Positions 8,504 to 17,606 of a stretch of 37,475 nt of DNA are shown one piece after another. A program made the translations under genes and the position numbers. The DNA lies in assembly GCA_002409525.1 (NCBI GenBank), contig DHNM01000043.1, positions 30,616-68,090 of the forward strand. Reading direction: 5' to 3'. The notes beneath the pieces were generated by a model. The model did no database searches. It was not told the DNA's origin and worked only from the letters and a program-made list of their open reading frames with translations. The first letter of the stretch is position 1, and each line of letters starts with the position of its first letter. The stretch comes from Eubacterium sp. UBA5416. GTDB taxonomy: Bacteria > Bacillota > Clostridia > Lachnospirales > Lachnospiraceae.

Positions 8504-10321
8504 ATGGCGAAATCAAAACAATTACCGCCTCGTGAATCTGTGCCCGAGGCAAAGACATGGGATCTGACAAGGATATTTGCGGATGACGAGGCGTTTGAAT
8601 CTGCTTTTAATGAGCTAAAAAAAGAGCTTGAAAAATCCGGGGATTATAAGGGAACACTGGCAGATGATGCGGGTGATTTTCTGGCGGCTCTAGAGTGGGT
8701 ACTCGATGTCTCCAGAAAACTTCAAAATCTATATACCTATAGCAGTATGAAAACAGATCAGGATACAGGAAATACATTCTATCAGGGGCTGTATGCCAGA
8801 GCAGGGGCTCTGCTTGCACAGACAAATGAAGCTATCAGCTGGTTTGAGCCGGAGGTTTTGTCTCTCAGTGATGATGTGATCTGGGGATATTTTGATAAAG
8901 AACCCAAACTTTCCGGTTATCGTCATTTTGTAGAGCAGATTGTGGATAACCGTCCACATGTACTTCCGGAAAAAGAGGAAGCGCTGCTGGCGGCAGCAGG
9001 TGAAATTCTTGATTCTCCAGGTTCGACATTTTCAATTCTGAACAATTCGGATCTTGTGTTCCCTACAATCGAGGATGAGAATAAAGAAAAGATTCAGTTA
9101 TCCCAGGGAGTTTATGGGAAGTTGATGGAAAGCACTGACAGAACAGTCCGGGAGGCGGCATTTAAGGGATTATACAGCGTCTATGGTCAGTTCCAGAACA
9201 CATTTGCCACAACACTTCGGACGAATGTGAAAACGCATAATTACAATGCCAAGGTGCATGGCTACAAATCTGCAAGAGAAGCGGCACTGAGTGCAAATCA
9301 TATTCCGGAGAGTGTCTATGACACGCTGGTGGATGTTGTGAATAAGAATCTCCCACTGCTGCATCGCTATATGGAACTCAGAAAGCGTTTGCTGAGAGTC
9401 GAAGATCTCCATATGTATGATGTCCATACACCGCTTATGGGCGAAGCACCGATCACTTACTCATTTGAAGAGGCAAAGAGTCAGGCACTCGAGGCTCTTT
9501 CTGCGATGGGTCCTGAATATTTAGATGTAGTGCATGAGGCATTTGACAATCGATGGATCGATGTAGTGGAGAATAAAGGAAAGAGGAGCGGAGCCTATTC
9601 TTCAGGTGCATATGATACCGATCCTTATATCTTATTAAACTGGCATGACACTCTGGATCAGGTATTTACACTGGTACACGAGACAGGACACAGTGTGCAC
9701 AGCTACTTTTCCCGTCACAATCAGCCTTATGTCTATGGTGATTATTCGATTTTCCTGGCGGAAATTGCCTCGACCACAAATGAAAATATTCTGACCGAGC
9801 ATCTGTTGAAGACAAAGACAGATCCAAGAGTGCGTGCCTACGTGCTGAATCATTTTCTGGATGGATTTAAAGGAACCGTATTCCGCCAGACACAATTTGC
9901 CGAATTTGAACATTTCATGCATGAGGAAGACGCAAAGGGAACAGCTCTGACAAGCGACTTTTTAGATCATGCGTATGGTGATTTGAATAAGAAATATTAT
10001 GGTCCGGCAGTAGAAGATGATCCTGAGATTCATCTGGAGTGGGCGAGAATTCCACATTTCTATTTCAATTACTATGTATTCCAGTATGCAACCGGATTCT
10101 CGGCGGCTTCGGCTCTTGCAGATAAGATCTTAAATGGCGGACCGGACGCACTGAATGCATACCTGACTTATCTGAAATCCGGAAATAGCGATTATCCGAT
10201 CGAGGTTATGAAGAAAGCCGGAGTCGATATGACAAAGGTAGATTATCTGGAAGACGCTATGAATGTCTTTGAGAGCAGAATGAACGAACTGGAAGAACTG
10301 GTGAAAGAGCTGGAAAAATAA
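8504..10321 (+). CDS. pepF: Oligoendopeptidase F, M3 family zinc peptidase (605 aa)
   Basis: Cytoplasmic metallopeptidase that degrades short peptides. The zinc site HETGH lies at residues 392-396 (HExxH), and the third ligand is the Glu in FLAEIASTTNE about 25 residues later; both are standard for M3B enzymes, as is the length of about 600. The start is ATG 8504, with AGGAG 8 bases upstream; an in-frame ATG at 8477 has no such site. The gene is alone, between the 8327 terminator and another at 10350. Its own promoter is not obvious in 8370-8503, so transcription may come from the promoter at 8253 by read-through. Confidence 0.95.
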   Translation: MAKSKQLPPRESVPEAKTWDLTRIFADDEAFESAFNELKKELEKSGDYKGTLADDAGDFLAALEWVLDVSRKLQNLYTYSSMKTDQDTGNTFYQGLYARAGALLAQTNEAISWFEPEVLSLSDDVIWGYFDKEPKLSGYRHFVEQIVDNRPHVLPEKEEALLAAAGEILDSPGSTFSILNNSDLVFPTIEDENKEKIQLSQGVYGKLMESTDRTVREAAFKGLYSVYGQFQNTFATTLRTNVKTHNYNAKVHGYKSAREAALSANHIPESVYDTLVDVVNKNLPLLHRYMELRKRLLRVEDLHMYDVHTPLMGEAPITYSFEEAKSQALEALSAMGPEYLDVVHEAFDNRWIDVVENKGKRSGAYSSGAYDTDPYILLNWHDTLDQVFTLVHETGHSVHSYFSRHNQPYVYGDYSIFLAEIASTTNENILTEHLLKTKTDPRVRAYVLNHFLDGFKGTVFRQTQFAEFEHFMHEEDAKGTALTSDFLDHAYGDLNKKYYGPAVEDDPEIHLEWARIPHFYFNYYVFQYATGFSAASALADKILNGGPDALNAYLTYLKSGNSDYPIEVMKKAGVDMTKVDYLEDAMNVFESRMNELEELVKELEK

Positions 10322-10349
10322 GAAAAATTTAATTATCAAAAAGTAGATG

Positions 10350-10395
10350 AAAGTAATCTTCTTAAAGTACAAAACTTTATGGAGATTACTTTTTT
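10350..10395 (+). terminator. Intrinsic terminator after pepF
   Basis: AAAGTAATCTTC (10350-10361) pairs with GGAGATTACTTT (10381-10392) with one G-T pair, and a run of six T ends the hairpin. It separates pepF from the UroD-like gene. Confidence 0.85.
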
Positions 10396-10439
10396 ATGGT
10401 GCATTGTCTTATCCGTACAAAAAATGAAATCAATATTCT

Positions 10440-10467
10440 TTGGAAAATCGTATCTTTATCCTATATT
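10440..10467 (+). promoter_or_regulatory. Candidate sigma-A promoter for the UroD-like/MFS pair
   Basis: TTGGAA (10440-10445), a 16-base spacer and TATATT (10462-10467) sit 76 bases before the first gene of the pair. Four of six and five of six bases match consensus. A second TATAAT about 25 bases later lacks a -35. Confidence 0.4.
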
Positions 10468-10543
10468 ATATGTGCAGAAATAACAATATAATAAAAAATA
10501 GATATTGGTAACGAATTGTAATTATGAAAAGGGGCAATGAGTT

Positions 10544-11638
10544 ATGAGCGACTTTATGCAAAGAGCAGCAAGCAGAGATTATTCAAGACATTGGAGTATT
10601 GAGGGAACTTTTCCATGGTTTATTCAGCAGTCTAAACCGGAGATTCAAAACAGGGAGATTAGTGTACGTGAGAATTATCTCCGTTGTGTGAAAGGTGAAA
10701 AACCCTATTGGATGCCTGCGTATTTTTACGAGTCGGATACGGTATGGCCTGATGCAATAGAAGAGCATCCAGTGCCGGAAGTCGATGGATTTGACTGGTG
10801 GGGTGTAGACTGGCTTATGGTAGATGATATTAATGGAATGATTACAAAACCAGGAACCAGGACAATTTCCGAGTTTTCGAAATGGAAAGACGAATTACAA
10901 TGGCCCGAGATATTAAGGGTTGATTTTGAAAGTGATGGTAAAAAAATGCAGAGGAATCTGGATCCGGACAGACCTCATATCTATGAGAGTGTGGAAGGAA
11001 TCTTCGAAAGACTTCATGAAATAATTCCTTTTGATGAGACACTTTTAGCATTCTATGAAGAACCGGAACTATTAGAAGATTTTTTCCAAAGAATGGCTGA
11101 TTATAAAATTGAGACGACAGAGAAAGTTTTCAAGTATTATGGACAAATTGATGGTGTTTTATACCACGATGATTGGGGAACACAGAGAAGCGGTTTCTTC
11201 TCCAATGAAATGTTCAGAAAACAGTTAATGCCATCCACCAGCCGTTATCTGAAATTCGTTAAAGATAAGGGAAAATTTATAGAACTTCATTCTTGTGGAA
11301 GAAATATGCAATATGTACCAGAAATGATAGAGATGGGAATCGATATGTGGACTCCTCAGCCGAATGCGAATGACGCAGATTTCCTTTATAAAACTTATGG
11401 TAAGCAGATGACTTTTACATTTTCAATTAATATACAACCGGAATGGAATGAAATGGATATTCGAAAAGCTGTAAGAGAATTTGTGGATCAATATGGAGTA
11501 AACGGACGGGTAATGGCTTGGATTATGACCGATCCAGTAAATGTAGAAAAAGAAAAGATTGCGAGAGATGAACTTTATCATTATTCTTTAGAGTACTATA
11601 ATAAATTATACAACCGAAGGGAAGGTGCTAAGTCATGA
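10544..11638 (+). CDS. UroD/MtaA-superfamily methyltransferase-like protein (364 aa)
   Basis: Member of the uroporphyrinogen decarboxylase fold family. In this superfamily the classical enzyme decarboxylates uroporphyrinogen III, while MtaA/MtbA relatives move methyl groups between corrinoid proteins and coenzyme M or other acceptors. The shared motif HDDWGTQRSGFFS lies near residues 208-220 and a His-x-Cys (HSCG, His 249/Cys 251) matches two of the zinc ligands of the methyltransferase branch. A third cysteine near residue 320 is not seen. No haem genes and no corrinoid-protein gene are nearby, so neither classical role is supported. Its stop overlaps the ATG of an MFS transporter (ATGA), suggesting that the transporter imports its substrate. 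Likely a catabolic enzyme; the exact reaction is unknown. Confidence 0.75.
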   Translation: MSDFMQRAASRDYSRHWSIEGTFPWFIQQSKPEIQNREISVRENYLRCVKGEKPYWMPAYFYESDTVWPDAIEEHPVPEVDGFDWWGVDWLMVDDINGMITKPGTRTISEFSKWKDELQWPEILRVDFESDGKKMQRNLDPDRPHIYESVEGIFERLHEIIPFDETLLAFYEEPELLEDFFQRMADYKIETTEKVFKYYGQIDGVLYHDDWGTQRSGFFSNEMFRKQLMPSTSRYLKFVKDKGKFIELHSCGRNMQYVPEMIEMGIDMWTPQPNANDADFLYKTYGKQMTFTFSINIQPEWNEMDIRKAVREFVDQYGVNGRVMAWIMTDPVNVEKEKIARDELYHYSLEYYNKLYNRREGAKS

Positions 11639-12825
11639 GTGATAAAAGACAAGTAAAACCAATTCAAACTGCTGCGATTTTATCTATTTTTCTAGGCTCT
11701 ATGGCGTTTACTGTTGTGACACCGGCAATGGCAACTTTGGCACAGCATTTTAAAGGGAAGGATGTCAGTTGGATTTCTACTTTACCTACATTGTTTGTCG
11801 TAATTGCTACAATGATTTCCGGTGCACTCATGGGTAAAAAAGTGAAATACAAGACACTTGCAGTTACCTCCAGTGTGATATCTTTGCTTGGAGGCTGTGC
11901 GCCTGCATTTTTTGACAGTTACAGTGGCACATTGATATGTCGGGCAATTATGGGCTTTGGTCTAGGATTGATGGCACCACTTGGAAATGCACTGATCATT
12001 GGTCTGTATGAAGGGAAAAAGCAGGCATCCATGTTAGGCTATGGAACCCTGTTCATGAATGCCGGTGGAATTGTCATGCAGATGCTTGGAGGTTCTCTTG
12101 CGGAGCTTGGATGGAATAAGACATTTTATGGGCATGCGTTTCTTATTATTGGACTTGTGATGTCGTTTTTCCTTCCGGAACCAGACTATTCCCTTTCATC
12201 TGAAGATATGGGAAGTGACAAACCAAAGGCTAAGCTCAGCAAGAATGTGTGGCTGATTGCACTTTTACTTTTTATATTCAGTATGTTGAATTATCCAATT
12301 ATGATGAATTTGTCTGTGCTATTTGAGGTGAGATCTGCAGGAGGCGCTGTGGCAGCGGGGACTTCCCTTTCCTTATATACAATAGCAGGTTGTGTAGCAG
12401 GGCTTTTATTTGGGAAAATTTTTCAAGTAGCAAAACGCAGGTGTCTGTTTTTGGGATATACATTAAGTGCCCTTGGAGCCTTGTTCGTATATGTTGGACA
12501 GTCAGCGGCAGTTATGACAATTGGATTAGTTCTGATTGGGTTTGGATTTTCCGTTATTATGCCTGCATGTCTGTCATGGATTGGGATCTGTACTTCGCCG
12601 GAGACAGTTGCTTTTGCAACCTCCATTGTGATGGCAGCTACAAATCTCGGGAGTTTTGCAAGCTCACTATGGCTTAGAATTTTGAAGATGGCTGTAGGCG
12701 AAAATATTTATAGTGCAATTTTAGCAGAAATTGTCGTACTGACTGGTACAGCTGTAGTATTTGCTATCTATAGTCCATTTAAATCGACACAGAAGAAAAC
12801 AAGTGCTACATCAGCGGAGAATTAA
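11635..12825 (+). CDS. Major facilitator superfamily transporter (396 aa)
   Basis: Twelve hydrophobic segments are readable, in two halves joined by a charged loop near residues 185-205. The typical MFS loop after helix 2 is present in altered form (GALMGKKVKYKT). An ordinary length of about 400 residues and no extra domain. The start ATG overlaps the stop of the UroD-like gene by 4 bases, with a GGGAAGG site upstream, so the two are co-translated and probably serve one substrate. It ends with a 4-base convergent overlap with the PucR-type regulator gene, with no terminator between them. The substrate cannot be told from sequence. Confidence 0.88.
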   Translation: MSDKRQVKPIQTAAILSIFLGSMAFTVVTPAMATLAQHFKGKDVSWISTLPTLFVVIATMISGALMGKKVKYKTLAVTSSVISLLGGCAPAFFDSYSGTLICRAIMGFGLGLMAPLGNALIIGLYEGKKQASMLGYGTLFMNAGGIVMQMLGGSLAELGWNKTFYGHAFLIIGLVMSFFLPEPDYSLSSEDMGSDKPKAKLSKNVWLIALLLFIFSMLNYPIMMNLSVLFEVRSAGGAVAAGTSLSLYTIAGCVAGLLFGKIFQVAKRRCLFLGYTLSALGALFVYVGQSAAVMTIGLVLIGFGFSVIMPACLSWIGICTSPETVAFATSIVMAATNLGSFASSLWLRILKMAVGENIYSAILAEIVVLTGTAVVFAIYSPFKSTQKKTSATSAEN

Positions 12826-14255
12826 TATTTTGAATAGATTAATTCCAATATCCGTATAGATAAACTGATGTAGTCTCTGGTATACGTGTCTTCAAGAGAG
12901 TATTGGAGCCTTTTCTCTATTTTTTTGATTCGGTAGACAACTGAATTACGATGGATATAGAGAGCCTGGGCGGTCCTTACAAGGGATCGCTCGTTTTCTA
13001 TGTAAACTTTCAGAGTTTCAAAAAGATAGTCATTAGTGTCAATGCTGTCTCTCCACAGCGTTATAACGTCTGGATGACATGCGAATAAACATTGATTCAG
13101 ATCCTTTGATTCAATTATATAATTCATAGCCGAAAGATAAAATTGATGAAAGATCCCATCGGGTTGTCTTTGAAGACCAGATTTCAAAGCATACAATGCC
13201 TGATCCATAAGGAGATGAACATTGTTAATGTCTGTGACAGGAAGACTGAAGGAAAAGACAAAATGACCGGTTTTTGACAGCTCCGTCAACATTCTTTTCG
13301 GGTTTTGGCTGCTTTTTGAATAATTGTTTAGGATGATAATCTTTTGCTCCAGATGTATTACTTCACATTTCGGCAATTGCTGCCTTAGCATATGGGCAAG
13401 TATATTAGCCTGTTCTTTGTCATAATGGTTCAACTTTAAAAGATATAATTGATAGGAGTCCATGATCTCCCAGCCATGAAAAACCAGGTTTGCTGCAAGT
13501 TTATCCCGGTCAACATGCTTTCCTTCAAGAAGAAGCGGATAGATATTGATATGCAAGTGAATATCAGAGGAAGCGTTCATCTCTGGAGACTGCATCTTTA
13601 ACAGGCCGGCAAAAGTCTCGACAAGTTGGTAATCACCAGGATTGAGAGGGCGTTCTTTCTCTAGCAGAGTAATCCGCCCACAGAAAAGATCATTGTAATA
13701 AAGCCCGTATGTAATACCATCTCTGTATTTTGAACTCACAAAGTCCAGGGGTTTGATTCCTTCATGATCAAACATATGCTTGGGTGTCTGATATTTTAAA
13801 AAGTCTAGAAATTTCATGGAGGGATAGTGGTAAGAAAGCAAATAATCCCATTCCTCGTCAACATCTCCTAAGCTATAACGACTGCTCATCCCGAGGACAT
13901 TGCTGTTTCCATCACAAAGGATCATCGGATTTTGAAAAATTGTCCAGGATTGATCAATGGCTTTTTGGTATTCCCCGGAAGCGATCAAATGAATTGTATC
14001 CGAATACCAGTCATTATAGAAATCGAAGACAGACTGAACAATCTCTGAGGCCTCGAAGACAGAAATATCTTTCAAACGAATCAGATCACCCTCTCCGTCG
14101 CAGATCACATCTGTTCCTTTTTGCGAAATAAGGACACAGTTGGTGGCATAAGCACGTCTTGCACTTTTTAAAACTGGTTTTGCGTCTGGGTCGATATTTA
14201 AAATAGGATCCATAGAATGTAGTCTGTTTGCAATCATCCACATACTTAGCTTCAT
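12822..14255 (-). CDS. PucR/CdaR-type transcriptional regulator (477 aa)
   Basis: The C-terminal ~70 residues match the PucR helix-turn-helix (HTH_30): ENERSLVRTAQALYIHRNSVVYRIKKIE. The central part resembles the GGDEF-like domain common in this group, and the N-terminal ~190 residues would be the sensor; no known sensor domain is recognised there. Such proteins usually control catabolic genes next to them and respond to the pathway substrate. The gene converges with the UroD-like/MFS pair and is divergent from the second UroD-like gene, so it is placed to control either. The ATG has GGAAAGGAAG upstream. Confidence 0.82.
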   Translation of the reverse strand: MKLSMWMIANRLHSMDPILNIDPDAKPVLKSARRAYATNCVLISQKGTDVICDGEGDLIRLKDISVFEASEIVQSVFDFYNDWYSDTIHLIASGEYQKAIDQSWTIFQNPMILCDGNSNVLGMSSRYSLGDVDEEWDYLLSYHYPSMKFLDFLKYQTPKHMFDHEGIKPLDFVSSKYRDGITYGLYYNDLFCGRITLLEKERPLNPGDYQLVETFAGLLKMQSPEMNASSDIHLHINIYPLLLEGKHVDRDKLAANLVFHGWEIMDSYQLYLLKLNHYDKEQANILAHMLRQQLPKCEVIHLEQKIIILNNYSKSSQNPKRMLTELSKTGHFVFSFSLPVTDINNVHLLMDQALYALKSGLQRQPDGIFHQFYLSAMNYIIESKDLNQCLFACHPDVITLWRDSIDTNDYLFETLKVYIENERSLVRTAQALYIHRNSVVYRIKKIEKRLQYSLEDTYTRDYISLSIRILELIYSKY

Positions 14256-14470
14256 GGTCTTCCTTTCCGGGTGAATTACAGCTGTTATTTATAATTATTA
14301 TATCACAATTGATTGTCAGAATGATACAAAATAATAAAATTTAAATGGAGTATTATTGTACTCTGTAGAGCTATCGGCTCAGTACATTCTTTTCATATAA
14401 TATGTAATATAAAAGATAGATTTTAGCTTTTGTATTGTAAAAACAAACTTATCAGAAGGAGGAAATGTAT
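14256..14470. promoter_or_regulatory. Divergent promoter region, pucR-type gene / second UroD-like gene
   Basis: On minus, a perfect TATAAT (complement of 14297-14302) is a good -10 for the regulator gene. On plus, a perfect TATAAT lies at 14396-14401, about 70 bases before the UroD-like start. Neither has a recognisable -35 at 16-18 bases, suggesting activator dependence. GGAGG at 14458-14462 fixes the downstream start at ATG 14471. Confidence 0.5.
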
Positions 14471-15457
14471 ATGCTGACAAAAAAAGAAAATCTACAGGAG
14501 ACAATTCATGGAGGGAATCCTGACCGTTTTGTGAATCAGTATGAATACTTAAGTCTGATTCCGGATCCGACCATGCTCGCCGGAATGGGGGATGTTTCAA
14601 AGGGCCACGATTGTGTGAATGGATGGGGTGTCACGATACGCTTTCCGGAATATGTTCCGGGTCCGTTTCCAGATACGAACGGAGATCTTAAAGTGGTAAA
14701 AGATGCTGCAGACTGGCAGAAATACGTGAAAGCACCACCTGTCCACTTTCCGGAAGAAGCATGGAAACCTTTTATAGAAATGGCTGAGAAGGTTGATCCA
14801 AAGGATCAGTTTGTGGCAGCAATGACTGCTCCCGGGATTTTTGAGAAACTGCATTATCTTATGGGTATGGAAGATGCGATGATGGCGTTCTACGAAGAGC
14901 CGGAGGCTATGCATGAATTGATTGATTATCTGGCTGATTATGAAATCTCTGCTGCAAAAGAGGTCATTTCACATTTACATCCGGATGCGCTGTTCCATCA
15001 TGATGACTGGGGAAGTCAGAAATCTTCCTTCCTGTCACCGGAGATGTTTGGCGAGTTCATAGCACCGGCATATAAGAAAGTTTACGGATTCTGGAAGAAA
15101 AATGGTGTGGAATTGATTGTACATCACAGCGATTCCTATGCTGCAAACCTGGTTCCTTACATGATTGACTGCGGGGTTGATATCTGGCAGGGTGTGATGT
15201 CAACGAACAATGTTCCTGAACTGGTTCAGCGTTACGGGCAGCAGATCTCTTTCCACGGTGGAGTCGATAATGGAAAAGTGGACCGCACAGACTGGTCGGA
15301 AAACGTAATTCGAAAAGAAGTGGAAACCATGTGCCGCGACTGTGGAAAACAATATTATATTCCGGGAACTACCATGGGCGGACCGGAAAGTACCTATCCG
15401 GGTGTCTACGAAACAGTTTCAAAGGTTATCGATGAACTCTCAAAAGAGATGTTTTAA
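14471..15457 (+). CDS. Second UroD-superfamily protein, zinc motif altered (328 aa)
   Basis: Clearly homologous to the UroD-like protein at 10544: both have AFYEEPE, then HDDWG(S/T)Q(K/R)S about 35 residues later, and the same C-terminal layout. The place of the zinc His-x-Cys is HHSDSY (residues about 218-223 from the chosen start), so the cysteine ligand is missing. A corrinoid-type methyl transfer using that zinc site is therefore unlikely. The start ATG 14471 has GGAGG 8 bases upstream; an in-frame ATG at 14465 is too close to it. It converges with an AraC regulator that sits beside uxuAB, which points to a link with uronate or aldonate metabolism, but the reaction is unknown. Confidence 0.72.
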   Translation: MLTKKENLQETIHGGNPDRFVNQYEYLSLIPDPTMLAGMGDVSKGHDCVNGWGVTIRFPEYVPGPFPDTNGDLKVVKDAADWQKYVKAPPVHFPEEAWKPFIEMAEKVDPKDQFVAAMTAPGIFEKLHYLMGMEDAMMAFYEEPEAMHELIDYLADYEISAAKEVISHLHPDALFHHDDWGSQKSSFLSPEMFGEFIAPAYKKVYGFWKKNGVELIVHHSDSYAANLVPYMIDCGVDIWQGVMSTNNVPELVQRYGQQISFHGGVDNGKVDRTDWSENVIRKEVETMCRDCGKQYYIPGTTMGGPESTYPGVYETVSKVIDELSKEMF

Positions 15458-15472
15458 TTAAAAGTATGAGTT

Positions 15473-16369
15473 TTATGGCAGCGAATTCCCCTTGTACATT
15501 GCCCTAAACTCCCGCGGTGAAATTCCGTATACAGCTTTGAAGTTCCGGAAAAAGGAAGAGTAATCGGAGAACCCGCAGAGATCACTGATATTTCCGAGGG
15601 GTTCTCCCTCCCAGATCAGTTCACATGCCCTTAGAATCTTCTTGTGGTTTACGAAGTCGTGTACGGTCATTCCAGTCAGCTCTTTGAAGAGCCGGACAAA
15701 ATGATATTTGCTGAGATGGGCCTGGCCGGCCAGTGTATCCAGTGTTATAGGTTCTTCGATATGGTCATTGATATAATTCGTCAGCGTACGGATCATGGGA
15801 TTGCTGCTTGTGTTCTCTATTCGGAAAGAGAATTCGGGATGACGGCAAAGCTGGTTTAAGGAGACAAAAAACAAAGTCAGGCAGGAATCTTCCAGGAGAC
15901 GTTTTTCCCCTTTTGGAGTGAGCTTATCCGCTTCCAGATTCAAAAGGTTGGTCAGATATTGAGACAGGTGTTCCCTGTGGTGAGCGGGAAAATGCCAGGC
16001 GGGAGTCTGCGTCTGTGTAAAACAGTAAGTCAGATCCGCATTTTTCTTCGCCAGTGCTTCCAGATAGCCTGCAGAGACCCACATCAGAATTCGTTTCGAG
16101 TTTTCGTGCTGGTCTTTCACATACTGGTAATGGTGAAACTGATTTCGGTTGATCAGTATAAAATCACCCGGTTTCAAATGATAAGTGATGTTATTGACTA
16201 ATATTGCAAAGTCTCCCTGACAGATAAACATAATCTCATAGAAATGATGAAAGTGCATTTCCATGGCTCCACTGGGGATACCTTTCTTTTCGTAAATCTC
16301 GAAATTATCTTTCAGCATATACTGTCTGGCATCGTCTGCCTCCATCATGGATAACTGCTGTCTGTTCAT
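15473..16369 (-). CDS. AraC-family regulator with cupin sensor, next to uxuAB (298 aa)
   Basis: An N-terminal cupin (MHFHHFYEIMFICQG) is followed by a helical linker and a C-terminal AraC DNA-binding domain with two helix-turn-helices (LAGQAHLSKYHFVRLFK and ISDLCGFSDYSSFFRNF) ending in SPREFR. The start has GGGAG 7 bases upstream. The gene is divergent from uxuA and separated from the second UroD-like gene by only 15 bases in convergent orientation. It most probably controls uxuAB, responding to a uronate-pathway compound, through the inverted repeat in the shared upstream region. It is unlike the AraC protein at 5229 except in the family core. Confidence 0.9.
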   Translation of the reverse strand: MNRQQLSMMEADDARQYMLKDNFEIYEKKGIPSGAMEMHFHHFYEIMFICQGDFAILVNNITYHLKPGDFILINRNQFHHYQYVKDQHENSKRILMWVSAGYLEALAKKNADLTYCFTQTQTPAWHFPAHHREHLSQYLTNLLNLEADKLTPKGEKRLLEDSCLTLFFVSLNQLCRHPEFSFRIENTSSNPMIRTLTNYINDHIEEPITLDTLAGQAHLSKYHFVRLFKELTGMTVHDFVNHKKILRACELIWEGEPLGNISDLCGFSDYSSFFRNFKAVYGISPREFRAMYKGNSLP

Positions 16370-16416
16370 CGATTCACTCCCTTCTCATGTTTGTATCAGA
16401 ATATCACAGAACAGCA

Positions 16417-16462
16417 ATATTTGCAATAAATCAAGCACAATATAACATTACAATGCAAATAT
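16417..16462. promoter_or_regulatory. Candidate AraC operator: 9-base inverted repeat before uxuA
   Basis: ATATTTGCA (16417-16425) is repeated in inverted form as TGCAAATAT (16454-16462), 28 bases apart. The right arm sits between a candidate -35 (ATTACA, 16447-16452) and -10 (TATGAT, 16470-16475) of uxuA, with a 17-base spacer. The regulator assignment is inferred from position. Confidence 0.5.
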
Positions 16463-16531
16463 CATCCTGTATGATAGAGATAAGAGTAAATACTAAGTAA
16501 TGAATTAAGTTATGGAATGGAGGAAAATGTT

Positions 16532-17605
16532 ATGCAGATGACAATGCGCTGGTATGGAAGCAAATATGACACGGTGACACTGGAACAGATCCGTCAGGTC
16601 CCGGGAGTTACAGGAGTGATCACAATGCTATATGAAAAACTGCCGGAAGATCTATGGACTTACGACGAGATTATGGCGATGAAAAAAGAAGTGGAAGATG
16701 CGGGACTGTCGGTTGCCGGTATTGAAAGTGTGAATGTTCATGATGCCATCAAGGTAGGTACACCGGATCGTGATCAGTATATTGATACTTATATTCAGTC
16801 CCTAGAGAATCTCGGAAAAGCTGACATTCACATGGTATGTTATAATTTTATGCCGGTGTTTGACTGGACACGGACAGAACTCGCCAGAAAACGCCCGGAT
16901 GGTTCCACAGTTCTTGCCTACACGCAGGAGGCAGTGGACAAGATTAAACCGGAGGAAATGTTTGACTCGATCAAGGGTGATACGCATGGTACTGTAATGC
17001 CCGGCTGGGAACCTGAGAGAATGGCTAAGATCAAAGATCTGTTCGCCATGTATGAAGATGTCGATGACGAGAAACTTTTCGCAAATCTGAAGTACTTTCT
17101 GGAAAGAATTATGCCGGTATGTGACAAGTATGATATCAATATGGCCATCCATCCGGATGATCCGGCATGGAGCGTATTTGGTCTTCCGCGAATTATTATT
17201 AACAAGGAAAACCTTCTGCGTCTGACGAAAATGGTCGATAACCCACATAACGGTGTGACGCTGTGCACGGGATCTCTTGGGACGAATCTGAAGAATGATC
17301 TTCCGGATATCATCCGTTCTCTGAAAGGGAGGATCCATTTTGCACATGTTCGAAATCTGAAATTTAATTCCCAGGATGACTTCGAGGAATCGGCACATCT
17401 GTCTTCGGATGGAACCTTTGACATGTATGAGATTATGAAAGCTCTGTACGATATCGGCTTTGACGGTCCAATCCGTCCGGATCATGGTCGAATGATCTGG
17501 GGTGAAGAGGCAATGCCGGGCTATGGTCTCTATGATCGTGCGCTCGGAGCTGCTTATCTGAATGGTCTGTGGGAAGCAATCGATAAAAGTGAAAGGAGAT
17601 GCTGA
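16532..17605 (+). CDS. uxuA: Mannonate dehydratase UxuA (357 aa)
   Basis: Converts D-mannonate to 2-keto-3-deoxygluconate in glucuronate breakdown. Metal-site residues of the family are visible: His 207 (AIHPDDP), Cys 245 (VTLCTGSLG), His 272 (HFAHVRN) and Asp 317 (RPDHGRMIWGE), all on a TIM-barrel scaffold. The length of 357 matches the Gram-positive form and is shorter than the E. coli enzyme. The start is ATG 16532, with GGAGG 8 bases upstream; an in-frame ATG at 16517 overlaps that site. It is directly followed by uxuB with one base between. KDG kinase and aldolase genes, the next steps, are not in the window. Confidence 0.95.
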   Translation: MQMTMRWYGSKYDTVTLEQIRQVPGVTGVITMLYEKLPEDLWTYDEIMAMKKEVEDAGLSVAGIESVNVHDAIKVGTPDRDQYIDTYIQSLENLGKADIHMVCYNFMPVFDWTRTELARKRPDGSTVLAYTQEAVDKIKPEEMFDSIKGDTHGTVMPGWEPERMAKIKDLFAMYEDVDDEKLFANLKYFLERIMPVCDKYDINMAIHPDDPAWSVFGLPRIIINKENLLRLTKMVDNPHNGVTLCTGSLGTNLKNDLPDIIRSLKGRIHFAHVRNLKFNSQDDFEESAHLSSDGTFDMYEIMKALYDIGFDGPIRPDHGRMIWGEEAMPGYGLYDRALGAAYLNGLWEAIDKSERRC

Positions 17606-17606
17606 A

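Noticed and set aside
10544..15457. Haem biosynthesis role (hemE) for the UroD-like proteins
   Set aside because: No other haem genes are near, both sit with catabolic regulators or a transporter, and their motifs are closer to the methyltransferase branch.
16802..17485. A 227-codon minus-strand frame opposite uxuA
   Set aside because: It is the antisense shadow of conserved uxuA codons, with no start signal.
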